DNA of 64,000 nucleotides from Sympetrum striolatum (Eukaryota > Arthropoda > Insecta > Odonata > Libellulidae). The stretch lies in the NCBI GenBank assembly GCA_947579665.1, contig CANPUZ010000032.1, positions 124,001 through 188,000 on the forward strand. The letters run 5' to 3'. A program made the translations under genes and the position numbers. Positions 22,990 through 34,329 of this stretch are shown one piece after another (positions within the stretch are counted from its first letter, which is position 1; each line of letters starts with the position of its first letter). The notes beneath the pieces were generated by a model, which was not told where the DNA came from, did no database searches, and saw only the letters and a list, made by a program, of their open reading frames with translations.

Positions 22990-25900
22990 TTAATTTTATT
23001 AGAACTGCCTATTATTTGGCAAAAATTTATTTTATACTGTTTAGATATTTTGCAATCGTTAGTTAACAGTACCTCTATTTAGATTCATTTAAAATTGGGC
23101 GATCGATATAAATTGTATTATTTTCATTCCTCTCATTTTCTAGCGATGGATGCTTTCAATCGATCCGTGGGAACAAGTCTCCATGTTTATGCTCCTTGTA
23201 AAGCACACCTATACCATGGAACTCGTTCGAATTGTTGGGATCCTTCTTGCAAAACAAGGAACACATTCCTTCGACGGTTTGAAAGAAAAGAAAACGGTGG
23301 TTTGAATAGAAAGTTGGGATTTCCCTAATCTTCAATTTCGGCGGCATATCCCACAAAGAAGCGAATCCACTGCCACCATTCTCACCACCCGCCCTCAGTT
23401 GGACCAAGGGTTAGCGGGGGTCCCACGAGAAGGGAGCATAGTGGTCGTTAAAGGTCCGTTGGGTCCACAACAAAAGGTCTTCCTTATCGATTCCTTCAAA
23501 ACCCTTTCCCAATCTATTCAATCCTTTTCTGTGAAGACCTAATTCCTTCTTAGCAAACCAACTCTCCCCCTGCTGAAATTTCTTCCCGTCCTTCGAGTTC
23601 GCTTTGCCGCTGACTTCGCAATTCTTGCTTCCGTAACGTTAAAAATGTATATTCAATAATTATAATGTTAATAAGAGCCAGATTAATGAACGAGAGTTTT
23701 CCAATTCTCAAAATGTATAAGTAATTAACCATGTGATTACTTTTTAATAAAGAAAATATTCTATACTTTTATAGTAGGTGTGAGAAAGAGTTGTTATTTA
23801 CAGTTTTTCAATCATCTACACCATAAAAACCTAAATACGTGAATTGAAAAGTTCACAATACCTTTTCTATTTAAAAAAACTCAAATTAGAAGTCGTTACT
23901 CCAGGTAAAACGAAAATTCCACTCTTTAAAACGTTTTTATATTCAAATTACGACGAATATAGTCGCGTCAAGAGTCTGTACGGAACACGGCTCTGAAGGG
24001 TTAAGTACATAAAAATTGACATCAATAGATATAATTTTTCTGCTGACTATCGCTCTGCTGCATGAAAATAGATTTTTCAGCTGAGTGTCTGATTACTTTA
24101 CTCTTGGAGTCAAAATGTATTGATAAGTAATCGAACATTTTTAATTCCACTGTATGGCTAGTGCCAGATCAATAAAGTAAACTCGCTTAGAAACGCTCGT
24201 AGAAAATAAAGGAACATTTAAATCTCATAAGACTGAATGCAAGAGCTTAGAAGGAGCGAATCACGACACACGAACTAGCTGACTTTATTCTTTTCGAGAT
24301 GATCCGATTCAAGTTTCAGCGTTTTCTCTCAGCAAAGACTAGTCAGCAAGTGTGTCTGATTATTGGGTAAAAATAAACAGAATTCACGCTGTCCTGGAGG
24401 AAACATCTACCATAGGCTTGAATTTTCTTTTGGCTGTAAAATAAAGGCTCTCCATAATCCACGTCATTGGTAGGAAGTCGCGTAGATATTCGGGTAATCT
24501 TCTTTTGCAGAAGATCTTAGAAGGGAATTGTTTTTCTAATGGCCCAGTAAAACATCAGAATTAGATCGTGCGTTGAAGAAGGTGGCAAACTGAGTAACGG
24601 GAAGCACTGGTTTTGTTGGGTTTAGCCAGGTCTTCACTTTTCCCAGCCCTTATCGAGGCGATCGTCGTTTAAACTGGGAGACTAATTGCCAAAGAGGTTA
24701 AACTCTCGATTATTACCGACGATAGCACGCATTCCCTTCAAAACCTTTCCACGACCTTCGCTCAAACTCGTCGCTAGGCTTAGTTTGTGTTTGGCAGCTA
24801 GAAGTCATGGGTGTAAAGAAACTTTGTTGGAAATTTGGGGTAAGTCTTGCATGAGAATAGAATAATTTAGCAATTAAATGAAGCAATAAGTATTTTCTAC
24901 TTCGGTAGGATTGGTTATCAAGCTGAAATTTATTGTTGCTTAGACTGATTTATAATCACTATTGTAAAATAGCCACGTTTAGGGGTCAGATCTAATATTA
25001 TAATTTACATCGGTACCCAATTTCACGAATACTGCGTAATGTTCCTAAGTTTCCTATGAACTAAAAAAACTTAACATGCGAGAATTAAAATACGTGTTAT
25101 TTTCCATATCTATACATGACTTAATTTAATTTTTTACTTGTAACAGAACTGCCTTCGATTTCTTCATGGTCAACGGTTAGCAGAATTCCACTGGCTGATC
25201 GACAATGAAATTACACAAACTAACGGCTTGTTCTATTGATTTGTAAGGAAATTTTCACTATTGTAGAGTGTGAGAGTGAAGAAGCATTAGTATCAAAATC
25301 ACAAACATATCTTAAGCAACAATTAACTTACGAGTAAAATAAAAAATAGATAGCTAACATATGTACAAAGTATAATAATGCTTAAAATCTACAAAAAACG
25401 AATCAGAATCGTATTGGTTCGTTGTTCCTCTAAAAACACGAGAGAGTAACGGAGGACGGTGCTCCGCCTTGGCCCTTGTAGCGTTGTCAAAAAGTCGATT
25501 TATATATTATTGGGGAAAATTGGAGCGAGATTTTATTTCAGATTCCCATTAAGGAAGGTTCATAGCTTATCGTGGTGTAAGTAATCCCATCGAGTAAGTG
25601 TTTCTCTCTACTATTTTCCTCGCTTTAGGTAAAACATTGTTCCAAAATAAGGGTCCTCCATTTTGTAATGTAAAGTAAATAAATATTCAACAGAGCTCTT
25701 TGAAACCAATTCGTATGAAGGACAAAGAACGTATTTATAATATGGCGTTATAATTTACCAGATGATTTTCCAATTTTGTGTTCACAATCGACTTGAAGGT
25801 GAAGAATTTCGCGAAAAATCGGAAACTGGAAATTTTTGCAAAAATTGGTTAACTTTGACCCCCTGTATATTTTAATGCGGAGAATCCAACGTAAATGACC

Positions 25901-27165
25901 TCCATAGTTGTATGTAGGATTTATTCTCAACCAATTTTGCGAAGTTTTGTAGTCCGCAAAAGCGTTTTCGTATTTTTGGCCAGCTTTTTTCGATTCTAGC
26001 CCACTGTGCGACGTCCAGATGATAATTATTAAACCTTCGAATCTGTAAAGGGGTAATAATATTTCCCAGATACACTCTAAGGTTACTTTGAAATAGATGG
26101 TGAACTTCTATGAAGAGTTAAATCGCATCTCTAGAGTCGACACATTTACGTAAAGCCGTATTTATAATGATTAAAATGATAATCTGAAGATTGTCTTTGA
26201 ATCATTTCTATTTTTATCGTGGCTAAAAACTATAAATAAGGACACAAGATTTAAAAACTAACATAACACCTTTACATTTTGTGTTTTTTTTTTTTAATTT
26301 TTGCCTTTACTGTATTAATATGCTCCTTAAATGTACCAAATCTCTGTGTAAAAGACTGCCCGTATATTATTGTAAATAAATACTATTCTATAAGTTATAT
26401 TTAAAATGATATTGATATCAATAATATATTACTGAGTGATGTTAATTCATCTGCGGTATAGAATTTTTTGATTAACAATTAATAACCTGATATCTGACTG
26501 ATAATTTCTATCAATTATAAATGTTTCTTTTTTCATAAGTCTGTTCAATCTATATTATTAGCTACCATTTCAATCCAAGCCTGACCACTCCAAGCTGAAA
26601 AATAATTATGTCCAAAATCCATTTACTAATTTCAATGCAATATTTGCTTTAAGAAAAAAAATAATTTCGAAATTTTTACTTTTTAAAACACTTCTTTAAT
26701 TAACTGTATTAATGAACTTAATATTGTTCGCTGTTTATTAATAAGATCTTAATATTTTTTATCTTCTCCAGTAAGATTAAAAAATAATTTTCCCACGACG
26801 CAATTTTATCGCATAATTGCTAGCTTTAAATTATTCTTATAGTGACAATTTTTCTTACGGCGCCAGCCGTTGACAAGCGCAATTCGAAGTGGAATCCTAA
26901 AATATTTTTGCCAAATCGATTTCACGTGAGATAGTAACGAAGACAACTTCCCAAAAAATAATACCCTGGCATCTATTTCAAATATTAATTGTACGAAAGG
27001 TGGAATAATTAAGCTCGTGCCCAAACTAAGTAGAATAAATCCTCAAGACGAGAAGGTATTCCAGGAAGAGAAATGAAAAAATGGCAGAAAGCGACGATCC
27101 ATTTGTAAAACTTACATTTTCTAAGTCGATGAACAAAGGTCTCGGGTCACAATAGACGAGGAATA
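22990..27165. other. Long interval with weak exon-like signals
   Basis: No gene family recognised. Three things were noticed. At 23144-23328 an open frame (MDAFNRSVGTSLHVYAPCKA..) follows a polypyrimidine tract ending TTTTCTAG, with AATAAA at 23745. At 24807-24839 a short frame (MGVKKLCWKFG) ends at GTAAGT. The stretch 25750-25880 contains GCGAAAAATCGGAAACTGG and AACTTTGACCCCCTGTAT, resembling dispersed insect repeats and the sequence just upstream of the LINE at 60.3 kb. The rest is AT-rich. Confidence 0.35.
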
Positions 27166-27168
27166 AGA

Positions 27169-27870
27169 AATTATAGACACATTAACATGATAGAAAATAT
27201 CGCTGTAAACAAAATCGTGGGATATTTAGAAAGTAATCGATTCCTCACCGAGAACCAGCACTGGTTTCGAATCTCCCGATCATGCGAGACCGAACTTGCA
27301 ATCTTCCAATATTCGGTATGTAGATTTATTATTCACAAACGATAGCTAAGTAACCCTATAGTTTGTTTTTGAATGTAATTAGTCTAATTGCGTTTAGTTT
27401 ATTCCTGTGCTTCCCAAGCGCCCCAAGTATCATCACCTCACTATAAAAGACCATTACAAATCCGTATCCTTTGCACTGAAAACATTCAAAACCTTCGCAA
27501 AATTTACGCTTACAGCTAGAACGGTGCTCATGACTTGTATAGCTCGGTTTTTAATTACTGCCAACACGCTATTAAATCAGATGCACATGCTTATTAACTA
27601 CACGGATTTTAAAAAGAACTTTCATAAAATCCGCGCTTTAGAAGTTTTAAGAATTCTTATTACTACTCAAAAACTGATAGTAAACAGTTTATTGGTTACT
27701 CTCGAGAAAATGTCAGTAGCCTTTAGATGGATCTCAAACATTCTGCGATTAAATTCCCGCAAGGATGTTATATTTTACCTAACACAAGCCATCTGATGCG
27801 AACAGCCTATGCAATACATTCTGAAATGGTGTATATATTGCGGAATTTTCGCTTTGAAGTAGCGATACGG
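27169..27870 (+). pseudogene. Decayed CR1/Jockey-type RT fragment
   Basis: At 27169-27318 the frame reads NYRHINMIENIAVNKIVGYL, ESNRFLTENQHWFRISRSCE, TELA, close to the LINE block NYRPI..T..I..K and ..ENQHGFR..RSCETQL. Further on (27590-27660) YTDFKKNFHKI is a mutated motif A (usual YTDFKKAFDKV), and near 27750 the sequence degrades where motif B is expected. The 270 bp between the blocks holds no match, so it is decayed or inserted. Confidence 0.6.
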
Positions 27871-28435
27871 ACCGTTTGAGAATGATAGGTAAACATATTC
27901 ATGGAAATATCCTGAATAAAAGTGCCTTGATATGCACGTACGGACAAGAGTTTAATCTCACGTTATTTGGTGAAAATCGTGGTACCTTTTTACTTAAATA
28001 AAAGACGGCAGTAAGTTAGGGAACGCTATCTGCTCTTTACGGCTTGCACGTTCTTCTGAATGGGATTAAACATTTTTCAAATGTACCTCCTTCTCCATGA
28101 TCTTCGCTCTTCATTCGCCTTGAAAGCACCTCGTACTCTGGGTGATAATAAAGTAGTCCCGAAAAGTGGGATTCAGTTTTTAGGACATAACTTGCTCAAA
28201 AATCGAAATAGCGTGGTTGAATTTGGACTGCTTTTAGAGCTTTCGACGAGAAACATCCAGGGTTCAAAAATAGTTTTGATTTATCGAATATTTGATACAA
28301 ACATCTACGAAAACCCGAATTATATTCCCGAAAAACGAGAAAAAAGATATGGAAGAAGCTGGAAGTTACAAAGTGCAAGGCATTGAGGATGCAATATACT
28401 TGCTGTTAGAGAACCACTTTGAGTTTATAATTTGA
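27871..28435. other. No recognisable feature
   Basis: A plus-strand open frame at 28060-28386 (MGLNIFQMYLLLHDLRSS..) has no recognised similarity and sits between an RT relic and a repeat array. I do not call it a gene. Confidence 0.4.
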
Positions 28436-28530
28436 ATTTTTAAAAATATATAATATATATTATTAAAAATTAATTTTAAAATTAAATTGAAAAAAAATTT
28501 AAAATAAATTAAAATATCTATTATATATAG
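28436..28530. repeat. A/T-only low-complexity tract
   Basis: About 95 bp composed almost only of A and T with TATATATAA and TTAAAATTAAA motifs, immediately before the dimeric tandem array. Confidence 0.8.
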
Positions 28531-28599
28531 ACGTTTCTCCGGATTTACCTACGTACATACACATTCATAGGGGATCAAAATTTTAACCATGTTGCACAA

Positions 28600-29660
28600 G
28601 TGCCACGGGCTTGAAATTTTTACGACGTGATGGCCATGACGTGTAACCTCCAGGAAAAAGCTGACTTATAACCTCGGTGTCATGCGTTCGACTCCAGAAG
28701 GCCCCAAAGTCGCGATTTTCTCCATAAAGATACACTGAGGTGATTTTCAAAAATTTTTTGGGGCACTTCCCGGCAAATTAGAGAGTTGAAATTCGAGGGA
28801 TCGATAGAAACCGTGCATATCCAAAGAAAACTATAAAGTTATCTGCGAAGATTATCCTTGGTTCCACGCTACGTCAGGGCAAATATTCTCCCGTTTAATT
28901 TACATTGCGATTTTTAAGATTTTTTAAATCACTTCCCGATAAGATGGAAATTTGAAACTCGGCATGCAGATAGAGATCATACATATCTTTTATGTACGTT
29001 GTTAAACGATCCTCTGATTGTCCTTGGTTTGATTCTATAGAGCCATTTACATTCCTCAATGCATTTCTTATGGAGATAACAGAAACAAATTTTAGGTACT
29101 TCCCGGCATGATATCAACTTCAAACTTTGCATTAAATAAGATCAAGTCCTAACAAGTCATACTGTGCATTCACAGTTGCCAATATGTTCTGGGTTCGACA
29201 CCAGGCGTCTCTAAAATTAATAACTGTTACGATTTTTAATATTTTTTACCCCTTCCCAATAATATAAAAACTTTAAACTTGGCAATTAAATAAAGATTAT
29301 ACGTAAATTTCAAATACGTGTTTTAGATTTCATTGATCGTCCTTGGTTCAATCCCAGAGAGCCATTTACATTGCCGTATGCATTTCAGATGGGGATAATG
29401 GAGTTTTATTTCAGCACTTTCCCGATATGATATGGACTTCAAACTTTGCATTACATAAAATCAGGTCCCAACAAGTTATACGTAACATCTATTCGAATTT
29501 GCGAATAGGTCCTGGGTTCGACAACAGGGGTCTGTAAAAATTAAATTCCTATGATTTTTAAGATTTTTTAACCCCTTCCCGATAACATTGAAACCAGAAA
29601 CTTGGCATGTGAATAAAGATTATAAATACATTTCTTATGCTTGCAGTATGCAAGCAACTT
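28600..29660 (+). repeat. Dimeric tandem array (about 320 bp) with a B-box-like element in each monomer
   Basis: Two related monomers alternate: type A starts near 28911, 29231 and 29550 with GATTTTTAAGATTTTTTAA-like sequence; type B starts near 29090 and 29403. The A+B spacing is 320 and 319 bp. A diverged A-like unit (28740) and B-like unit (28600) extend it upstream. Every monomer has a leading CACTTCCCGATA..T..AA.CTT..AACTT.GCAT block and later a tRNA B-box-like motif: TGCGTTCGACTCC, TTGGTTCCACGC, TTGGTTTGATTC, TGGGTTCGACACC, TTGGTTCAATCCC, TGGGTTCGACAAC. B-type and A-type boxes differ consistently. It is satellite-like but may derive from tandem SINE dimers. Confidence 0.75.
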
Positions 29661-29920
29661 TTACTCGTATAATTTAATGAGAGTTAATAATATGTTTGCT
29701 TACCAGGCAAATCCAATTCAACAGACACCTCTTTCCATGCTTTCTCCGTCACATCTTTCCTTGAATATCCTGGGAGTTTGTAGTTGTAAAGAACTTCATG
29801 CTTCTCTACTGCTCCAAGACCTTCATGTTCAGTTCTTGATCACACATGTTAAGATACACACTATACGGCCGTCAAAACACCGGCAAAACACCACGTGATC
29901 TCCTGCAACTGAACTGAATC
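29661..29920. other. No recognisable feature
   Basis: Sequence between the tandem array and LINE copy E. A short frame (29641-29898) has no recognised similarity. Confidence 0.5.
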
Positions 29921-30083
29921 GCAAGGACGGATAATTACTTTTGGTCGTTTTTTCCCCAAGCTATTAGAGATGCTAATAGGTAGGAATGAATAATGGTGGT
30001 GTAAAACACCCCCTGCCATACGCCTCTGGCGGCTCGCGGGGTATATATCTAAATCTAAAATCTAAATCTAAAACTGCAACGCA
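29921..30083 (+). mobile_element. TCTAAA-LINE 3' end (copy E)
   Basis: Starts within the codons for AR.TDNYFWSFFPQ and keeps the stop, the 3' UTR and the longest tail in the window (ATCTAAATCTAAAATCTAAATCTAAA-type, about 30 bp). It lies 180 bp before copy F in the same orientation. Confidence 0.78.
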
Positions 30084-30261
30084 ACTGCAACCGCGGGCCC
30101 ACGGTTGTATGTGACTGGTTTCAGACTGTTTTGAAATCGTCATAAACCATCGCTTCGTGTGCGCCTACCCACTCCAATACATTGCCGAGGTCACAAACCA
30201 GTTGCGCGCGCACCTGGTTTGCAGCTGTAGTTGCAGAAGCGTCGCACCGTGTGCGCTGGGC
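30084..30261. repeat. GC-rich spacer with near-palindrome
   Basis: Unlike its surroundings, this segment is GC-rich. CAAACCAG..TGCGCGCGCA..CTGGTTTG forms a near-perfect 28-bp palindrome at about 30194-30221. ACTGCAAC and its inverse GTTGCAG recur toward the ends (30073-30085 and 30232-30238), suggesting a small inverted-repeat element lodged between or carried with LINE copies E and F. Confidence 0.4.
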
Positions 30262-30476
30262 CTAATGAGCGAACGCGATCTCCGAGAGGCATCGACGAAG
30301 CGTTATAGGGAAGTAATCGCAAGGACGGATAATTACTTTTGGTCGTTTTTTCCCCAGGCTATTAGAGATGCAAATAAAGATGAATGAATAATGTTGGTGT
30401 GTTACACCATCTGCCATACGCCTCTGGCGGCTCGCGGGGTACATGTCTAAATCTAAAATCTAGAATCTAAATCATA
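30262..30476 (+). mobile_element. TCTAAA-LINE 3' end (copy F)
   Basis: Holds the frame SERDLREASTKRYREVIART, DNYFWSFFPQAIRDANK, a stop, the 3' UTR and a degenerate TCTAAATCTAAAATCTAGAATC tail. The 3' UTR differs from the other copies (GTGTTACACCATCTGCC in place of TATTACACCCCCTGCC), so it comes from a diverged source copy. Confidence 0.76.
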
Positions 30477-30479
30477 AGC

Positions 30480-30980
30480 CCAGCGGAGAAGTTCCCGATC
30501 CACCGCCTCCCTCCTTCCCCACCAAACGCCCAAGACTAAACTCCGGACCAGCTATCCCTTGGGTCGACCTTTTTTCTAACGGTCCGGCTAGCGGTCATTG
30601 TTTGGAAATTATGGTTAATATTAAGTGTAATGTTTTTAATAAGTAGCTTTAATTGAATAAGTAGTCCATAATTTATTTCCTTGTGGTTTGCTGATTAATA
30701 TGATACCAAAAACTTTGCAGATATACTGATATTATCAATAATTGTGTAACCTTTTTTGCGGTGATCTCTAGGTATCATATGACAAAAATGATGTAAATTT
30801 GGTAAATCAGAGAAAAATGATGTTCTCTGATTAACAAAAAATAATGGCAGCGGAATTCATGGAACGGATGCATTTGAATTAGTATGCTTACGATAAATAA
30901 TTACATTAGTTTTTAAACTTTTTTACTCGCATTAACTTTTTTAATTATCTAAATCGTCTTTTACTGTTGATTGTTACGCG
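30480..30980. other. No recognisable feature
   Basis: A short GC-richer stretch (30480-30600) then AT-rich DNA; nothing assignable. Confidence 0.5.
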
Positions 30981-30984
30981 ATGG

Positions 30985-31170
30985 TTCTTCTTCATCATCA
31001 TATTCACTTCCAATGAAAGTATTATCTTCAGATGTTATTGTTTTTTTGGAGATATTATTAATGTGTGTTTTTCCACAATTAAAAGTTACAGCCAATTTCA
31101 TCGCCGAAGTTTCGTTCTTACTCTTCAAGATAACCTCCCGATCAAGTGGAGAGAATCTGGAGCTCTTGAG
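30985..31170 (-). pseudogene. Helix-turn-helix fragment of a pogo/Tigger-type transposase
   Basis: Minus strand reads LDREVILKSKNETSAMKLAV, TFNCGKTHINNISKK, then TSEDNTFIGSEYDDEEEPS. The first part fits the CENP-B/psq-type helix-turn-helix that opens pogo and Tigger transposases (usual form ..ELA..FN.GKTQI.NILK..). The acidic segment after it fits the linker seen in such proteins. No second CENP-B domain or DDE core is seen. The match is about 40 residues, so the family call is tentative. Confidence 0.42.
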
Positions 31171-31818
31171 CGTTGTATCATTCGACTCAAGGGTGGCTCA
31201 TGATATACCAAAATGCTGATGAAGATTTTTATTATTGCTAACAACAAGGTTAATGCGACATAGCGTCTTAGTGGATTAGTTTGTGCCAAGAAAACGGAAA
31301 TCTCTGTGAGCAAAAAGGTGATATCTCTCGTCGAGGAAATAGCAACGCAACGTTTGAGTGCTATTAGATTTCGCAGCTCGAAAAATCGTATTTCTCAGTC
31401 CACCCTAATATTTCATTTCAATATGAGAATTTATATATTGTCATATGTTGCGATTTGTGCAAAAATATATTTTAATCTTGCTCTGATTGAAAGAAGTAAC
31501 TAGCGTCCAGGGAAATCCAATGGCATGAATACGGAGAAGAGGTCAGTGTTGAAGGGACCAACGTCAGTTAGTTTCCAGCGAAGCCTCCGCCTCAAGAAAT
31601 GATTCCGATTTATTACATTTAAGTAGCTTTAAAAATGTTATCATAATTAGATAAATGTAGCTTATTATTCTTATATAGTACTTTAAATTTAAAAATTATC
31701 TCTCTAGCTAATTTTATCCGGTTTATTCTTCCTTGTATAAATCATTCTCTCTTTTTTCTTCCTGATAATTGTTTACCAATCTATGTTCTATTGTTTTTAT
31801 TTTCTATTACTTTGTTTT

Positions 31819-31863
31819 CGCGGGTTTTTTTACACCCCCTTCTATGTGGGTGTTTTTCCCGCG
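31819..31863. repeat. Interrupted hairpin CGCGGG..ACACCC / GGGTGT..CCCGCG
   Basis: Two short stems (CGCGGG/CCCGCG and ACACCC/GGGTGT) are arranged concentrically around CCTTCTATGT, with T runs on both arms. It is conspicuous in T-rich DNA. Confidence 0.45.
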
Positions 31864-32403
31864 ACGTGGGTTTTTTCTTTGATAACCTTCTGTTACAAAG
31901 ATATTTCCCCACACCCTGCTATTTAATTTTGTTTCTATTTATATGAATTAGCTAGCTGTTAATATTGTGAATAAATTATTTGTGAATTGTGAATATTGGA
32001 AATTTTGTGAATGCAGAACCTATATGCTGTGATTAGATGTTTATACATCTGCTGTAAAAGATGGAGATGCTGGAAATATGGAGAGATTAATTATAACTTG
32101 CGAATTAGCTTCTACCTAATTACTTTGTTTCCAAAAGTACGGAGCGTCATTTGCATCATAAATGTTTTATTTTAAATTTTGGAAAATGCTACTTTTTATG
32201 AAGGCTAATAGAAAGCATTTAACGTATAGAATTGAAATTAGGTCGTTATTCTGGATTTCAGAAGTTATTAGAAATGATTTTCATTCAGAATAGCCAAGTC
32301 CTTCAGGCGCTCGTTTGGTTTCTTTTCCTCTTCCCGAAAATGACCCGACTCGAGAAATTTAAAAGAACTCGGTTGCTTCTTTGTCTCGGTTGACAGCATG
32401 TGT

Positions 32404-32495
32404 TTACAACATAGAGTAAGGATGGGGTAGAGCGCTTGTTGCGTTCTGCGCATGTTACAGGATTGAACGTAGGAGACCACGTGACTTTGGTCCGC
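32404..32495 (-). repeat. Dispersed repeat 'CACGTGG-CTCTACCCC', copy 1
   Basis: On the minus strand it reads AAGTCACGTGGT, TGTAACAT, GCTCTACCCCATCCTTACTC, TATG and TTGTAAAC. The same blocks at matching spacing occur on the plus strand at 34.85 kb. Confidence 0.62.
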
Positions 32496-32695
32496 TTTCG
32501 GAAATCTCGCCGGTAAGTTAAGTGAGAAATTCGTGTACTCAAGTTGGTTTTTTAAGTATTTATGTCCTTTACGGACAGCTGATGCTCTGAATTCGAGTTT
32601 TTTTAGATGCTCTATAGTCTGGCTAATGTAACTCAATATTTATTTTCGGTATCTGGATGAAAATTAACCGTAAAAGATTAAAGGACTTGGGAATA

Positions 32696-32759
32696 ATGGT
32701 TTTGAAATGCTGCGCATGGAACTGCAAGGAAAAGTACGTTAAAGAAATCACTTTAACTC
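32696..32759 (+). CDS. Candidate THAP-domain first exon
   Basis: ATG at 32696 opens MVLKCCAWNCKEKYVKEITL, whose C-x4-C spacing and CCA.NC..KY pattern match the start of the THAP zinc-finger DNA-binding domain (usual form CCAVNC..RY.KG). GT at 32760 lies in CTCGTAAGT, a strong donor, and an acceptor (TTTGTCATTTACAG, ending 32839) makes a plausible 79-bp intron. The spliced frame then meets TAA within six codons, so the present sequence cannot encode a whole THAP domain unless a different acceptor is used. P-element transposases and many host factors start with THAP; this could be a relic of either. Confidence 0.3.
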
Positions 32760-33204
32760 GTAAGTTTTGTGTTTATGGTGATTTTTGTACTTATTTAGAA
32801 TTGTTTTCTTATCATTTAACTTTCATTTGTCATTTACAGATTATGTAATAAGGTAATGAAGTAGCTTGCAAATAGGCGATTGCGGCTATTACTACAGAGT
32901 ATTCCATGTGACAAAAATGGAATTTAGGATTTTTACGGTTTATTCTTGTTTGTCGATGATTATAACAAGATAAACTTTGTTTTTCCGTTTAGGAATATTA
33001 TTCCCTTCGGTGCATATTCAATATTATTGCTTGAATCGAGTTCATTGGAGCGCTCGAGTACATTAAAGTGTCGCAGGCTTTTCTCGTTATTTATAATTAT
33101 TAATATTGACTTTATAGCTTCCCAGTAGATCATGAAAGGAGAAAACTATGGATTCTCAGCTTGAGGAGAAAGGATTTTGTGCCCTCTAAACACTCTAAAA
33201 TCTG

Positions 33205-33480
33205 GAAAATGGAAAACTTTCCTGGAACCCTACATAACGTTATTTTGCATATAATTATTTTAATTTACATAAATAACTTGCCAAAAATTCTTATATCAAA
33301 CATCCCTTTATTTGCTGTCAATCGTAATATTTGTCAAGCAATTAGAAACCTTGGAGATTACACCGCATTAACCTTACAAGTTAACCTTACAAAATTGCAC
33401 GTATGGCTTCTTAAAATTAAATTACAATGCAATGCTAGGAAATATAAACTAATGAACTTCAACTGAAACAAATTTAAATT
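33205..33480 (+). pseudogene. RT fragment spanning motifs B to C (copy 1 of a repeated relic)
   Basis: Reads FPGTLHNV where GVPQGSVLG is expected, then LIYINNLPKILISNIPLFAV (usual LIYINDLP..I.S..LFADD), and DYTALTLQVNLTKLHVWL, KIKLQCNARKYKLMNF (usual ..LQ.DL..L..W...K+..N..KC..M.F). The catalytic FADD has become FAVN. The first 80 bp recur, with matching lesions, at 63.92 kb. Confidence 0.6.
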
Positions 33481-33689
33481 CAATTACAACATGTAATGTG
33501 AAGTATCACGTAGCAGAGAAATGGACTCCTTTCCATGTGAAGGGTCTTGTTTTAGAAGCATCTGTGAAAAGGATCTCGGATGGAGAGATGGCCTGTTGCG
33601 TAAAATTAAACTTTCTGAATCTTTGCCTTACACTTACCTTCTGTAAACATAGCTGTATTGTTTTAAAAATATGTATTACTAAGAAATGA

Positions 33690-33790
33690 AACCTGAGGGT
33701 GGCGTTAGCCGAAACCGGTCGTTTTTAAATAAATAACACAGTGCGGAAATTACGAAGTGCCTTATTTATTTCTTATTACGGCTTTCCACG
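33690..33790 (+). mobile_element. Retroelement 3'-tail motif, second copy
   Basis: ACCTGAGGGTGGCG, GCCGAAACCGGTCG, then AAATAAATAACACAGTGCGGAA parallels the minus-strand motif at 22.9 kb. It lies 210 bp after the RT relic at 33.2-33.5 kb on the same strand and may be that element's tail. Confidence 0.4.
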
Positions 33791-33799
33791 AAGTCCGGC

Positions 33800-34325
33800 C
33801 TAATACCATAGAATTTAATATGTATTAATTTATAATTTATATCTAAATAATGATACTTAAATATGAATGAATTCTAAATGTGAGAAGTTGTCAGTGATGT
33901 GGCAGGAGGATGTTTCCTAAAACTTTGTTAAAGAAGTGATTATTAAATATTATCAGAAAAATCCCACTGTAATTTCATTCCATTCTAAATCATTTCCTTT
34001 ATTTGGAGCTATACCTATACCAGTAGTTGATTCAACCGGAGGCATATCAAGGTACAGTTTCCAATTTATTCAATTTACAAATATATTCGCAAAAATCGAC
34101 GAACCTGTCTCGTTTTGAAGACTCGTAACTTTTGAATGGAGTAAGTTAAGTATCTTGTTCTTTCATTCGTTGAAATAAATTGAGTGCGTTTCTATTAAAT
34201 TATTCATGGAAGTTCCACATTGTTTAAATATGAAAGAAAATGTTAACTGTGATATTCGACCACTTAAACCCAAGTTTGCCTTAGTTTTAAACGTTACTCT
34301 AGCTATATGTGTAATTTAAACTTAA
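33800..34325. other. No recognisable feature
   Basis: AT-rich sequence without assignable content. Confidence 0.55.
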
Positions 34326-34329
34326 CAAC

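Noticed and set aside
24807..24839. First exon MGVKKLCWKFG ending at GTAAGT
   Set aside because: Too short to separate from chance; no acceptor or downstream exon could be tied to it.
28600..29660. CRISPR-like array
   Set aside because: Monomers are about 150-175 bp, homologous over their full length and diverged; there are no short identical repeats with unique spacers, and the DNA is eukaryotic.
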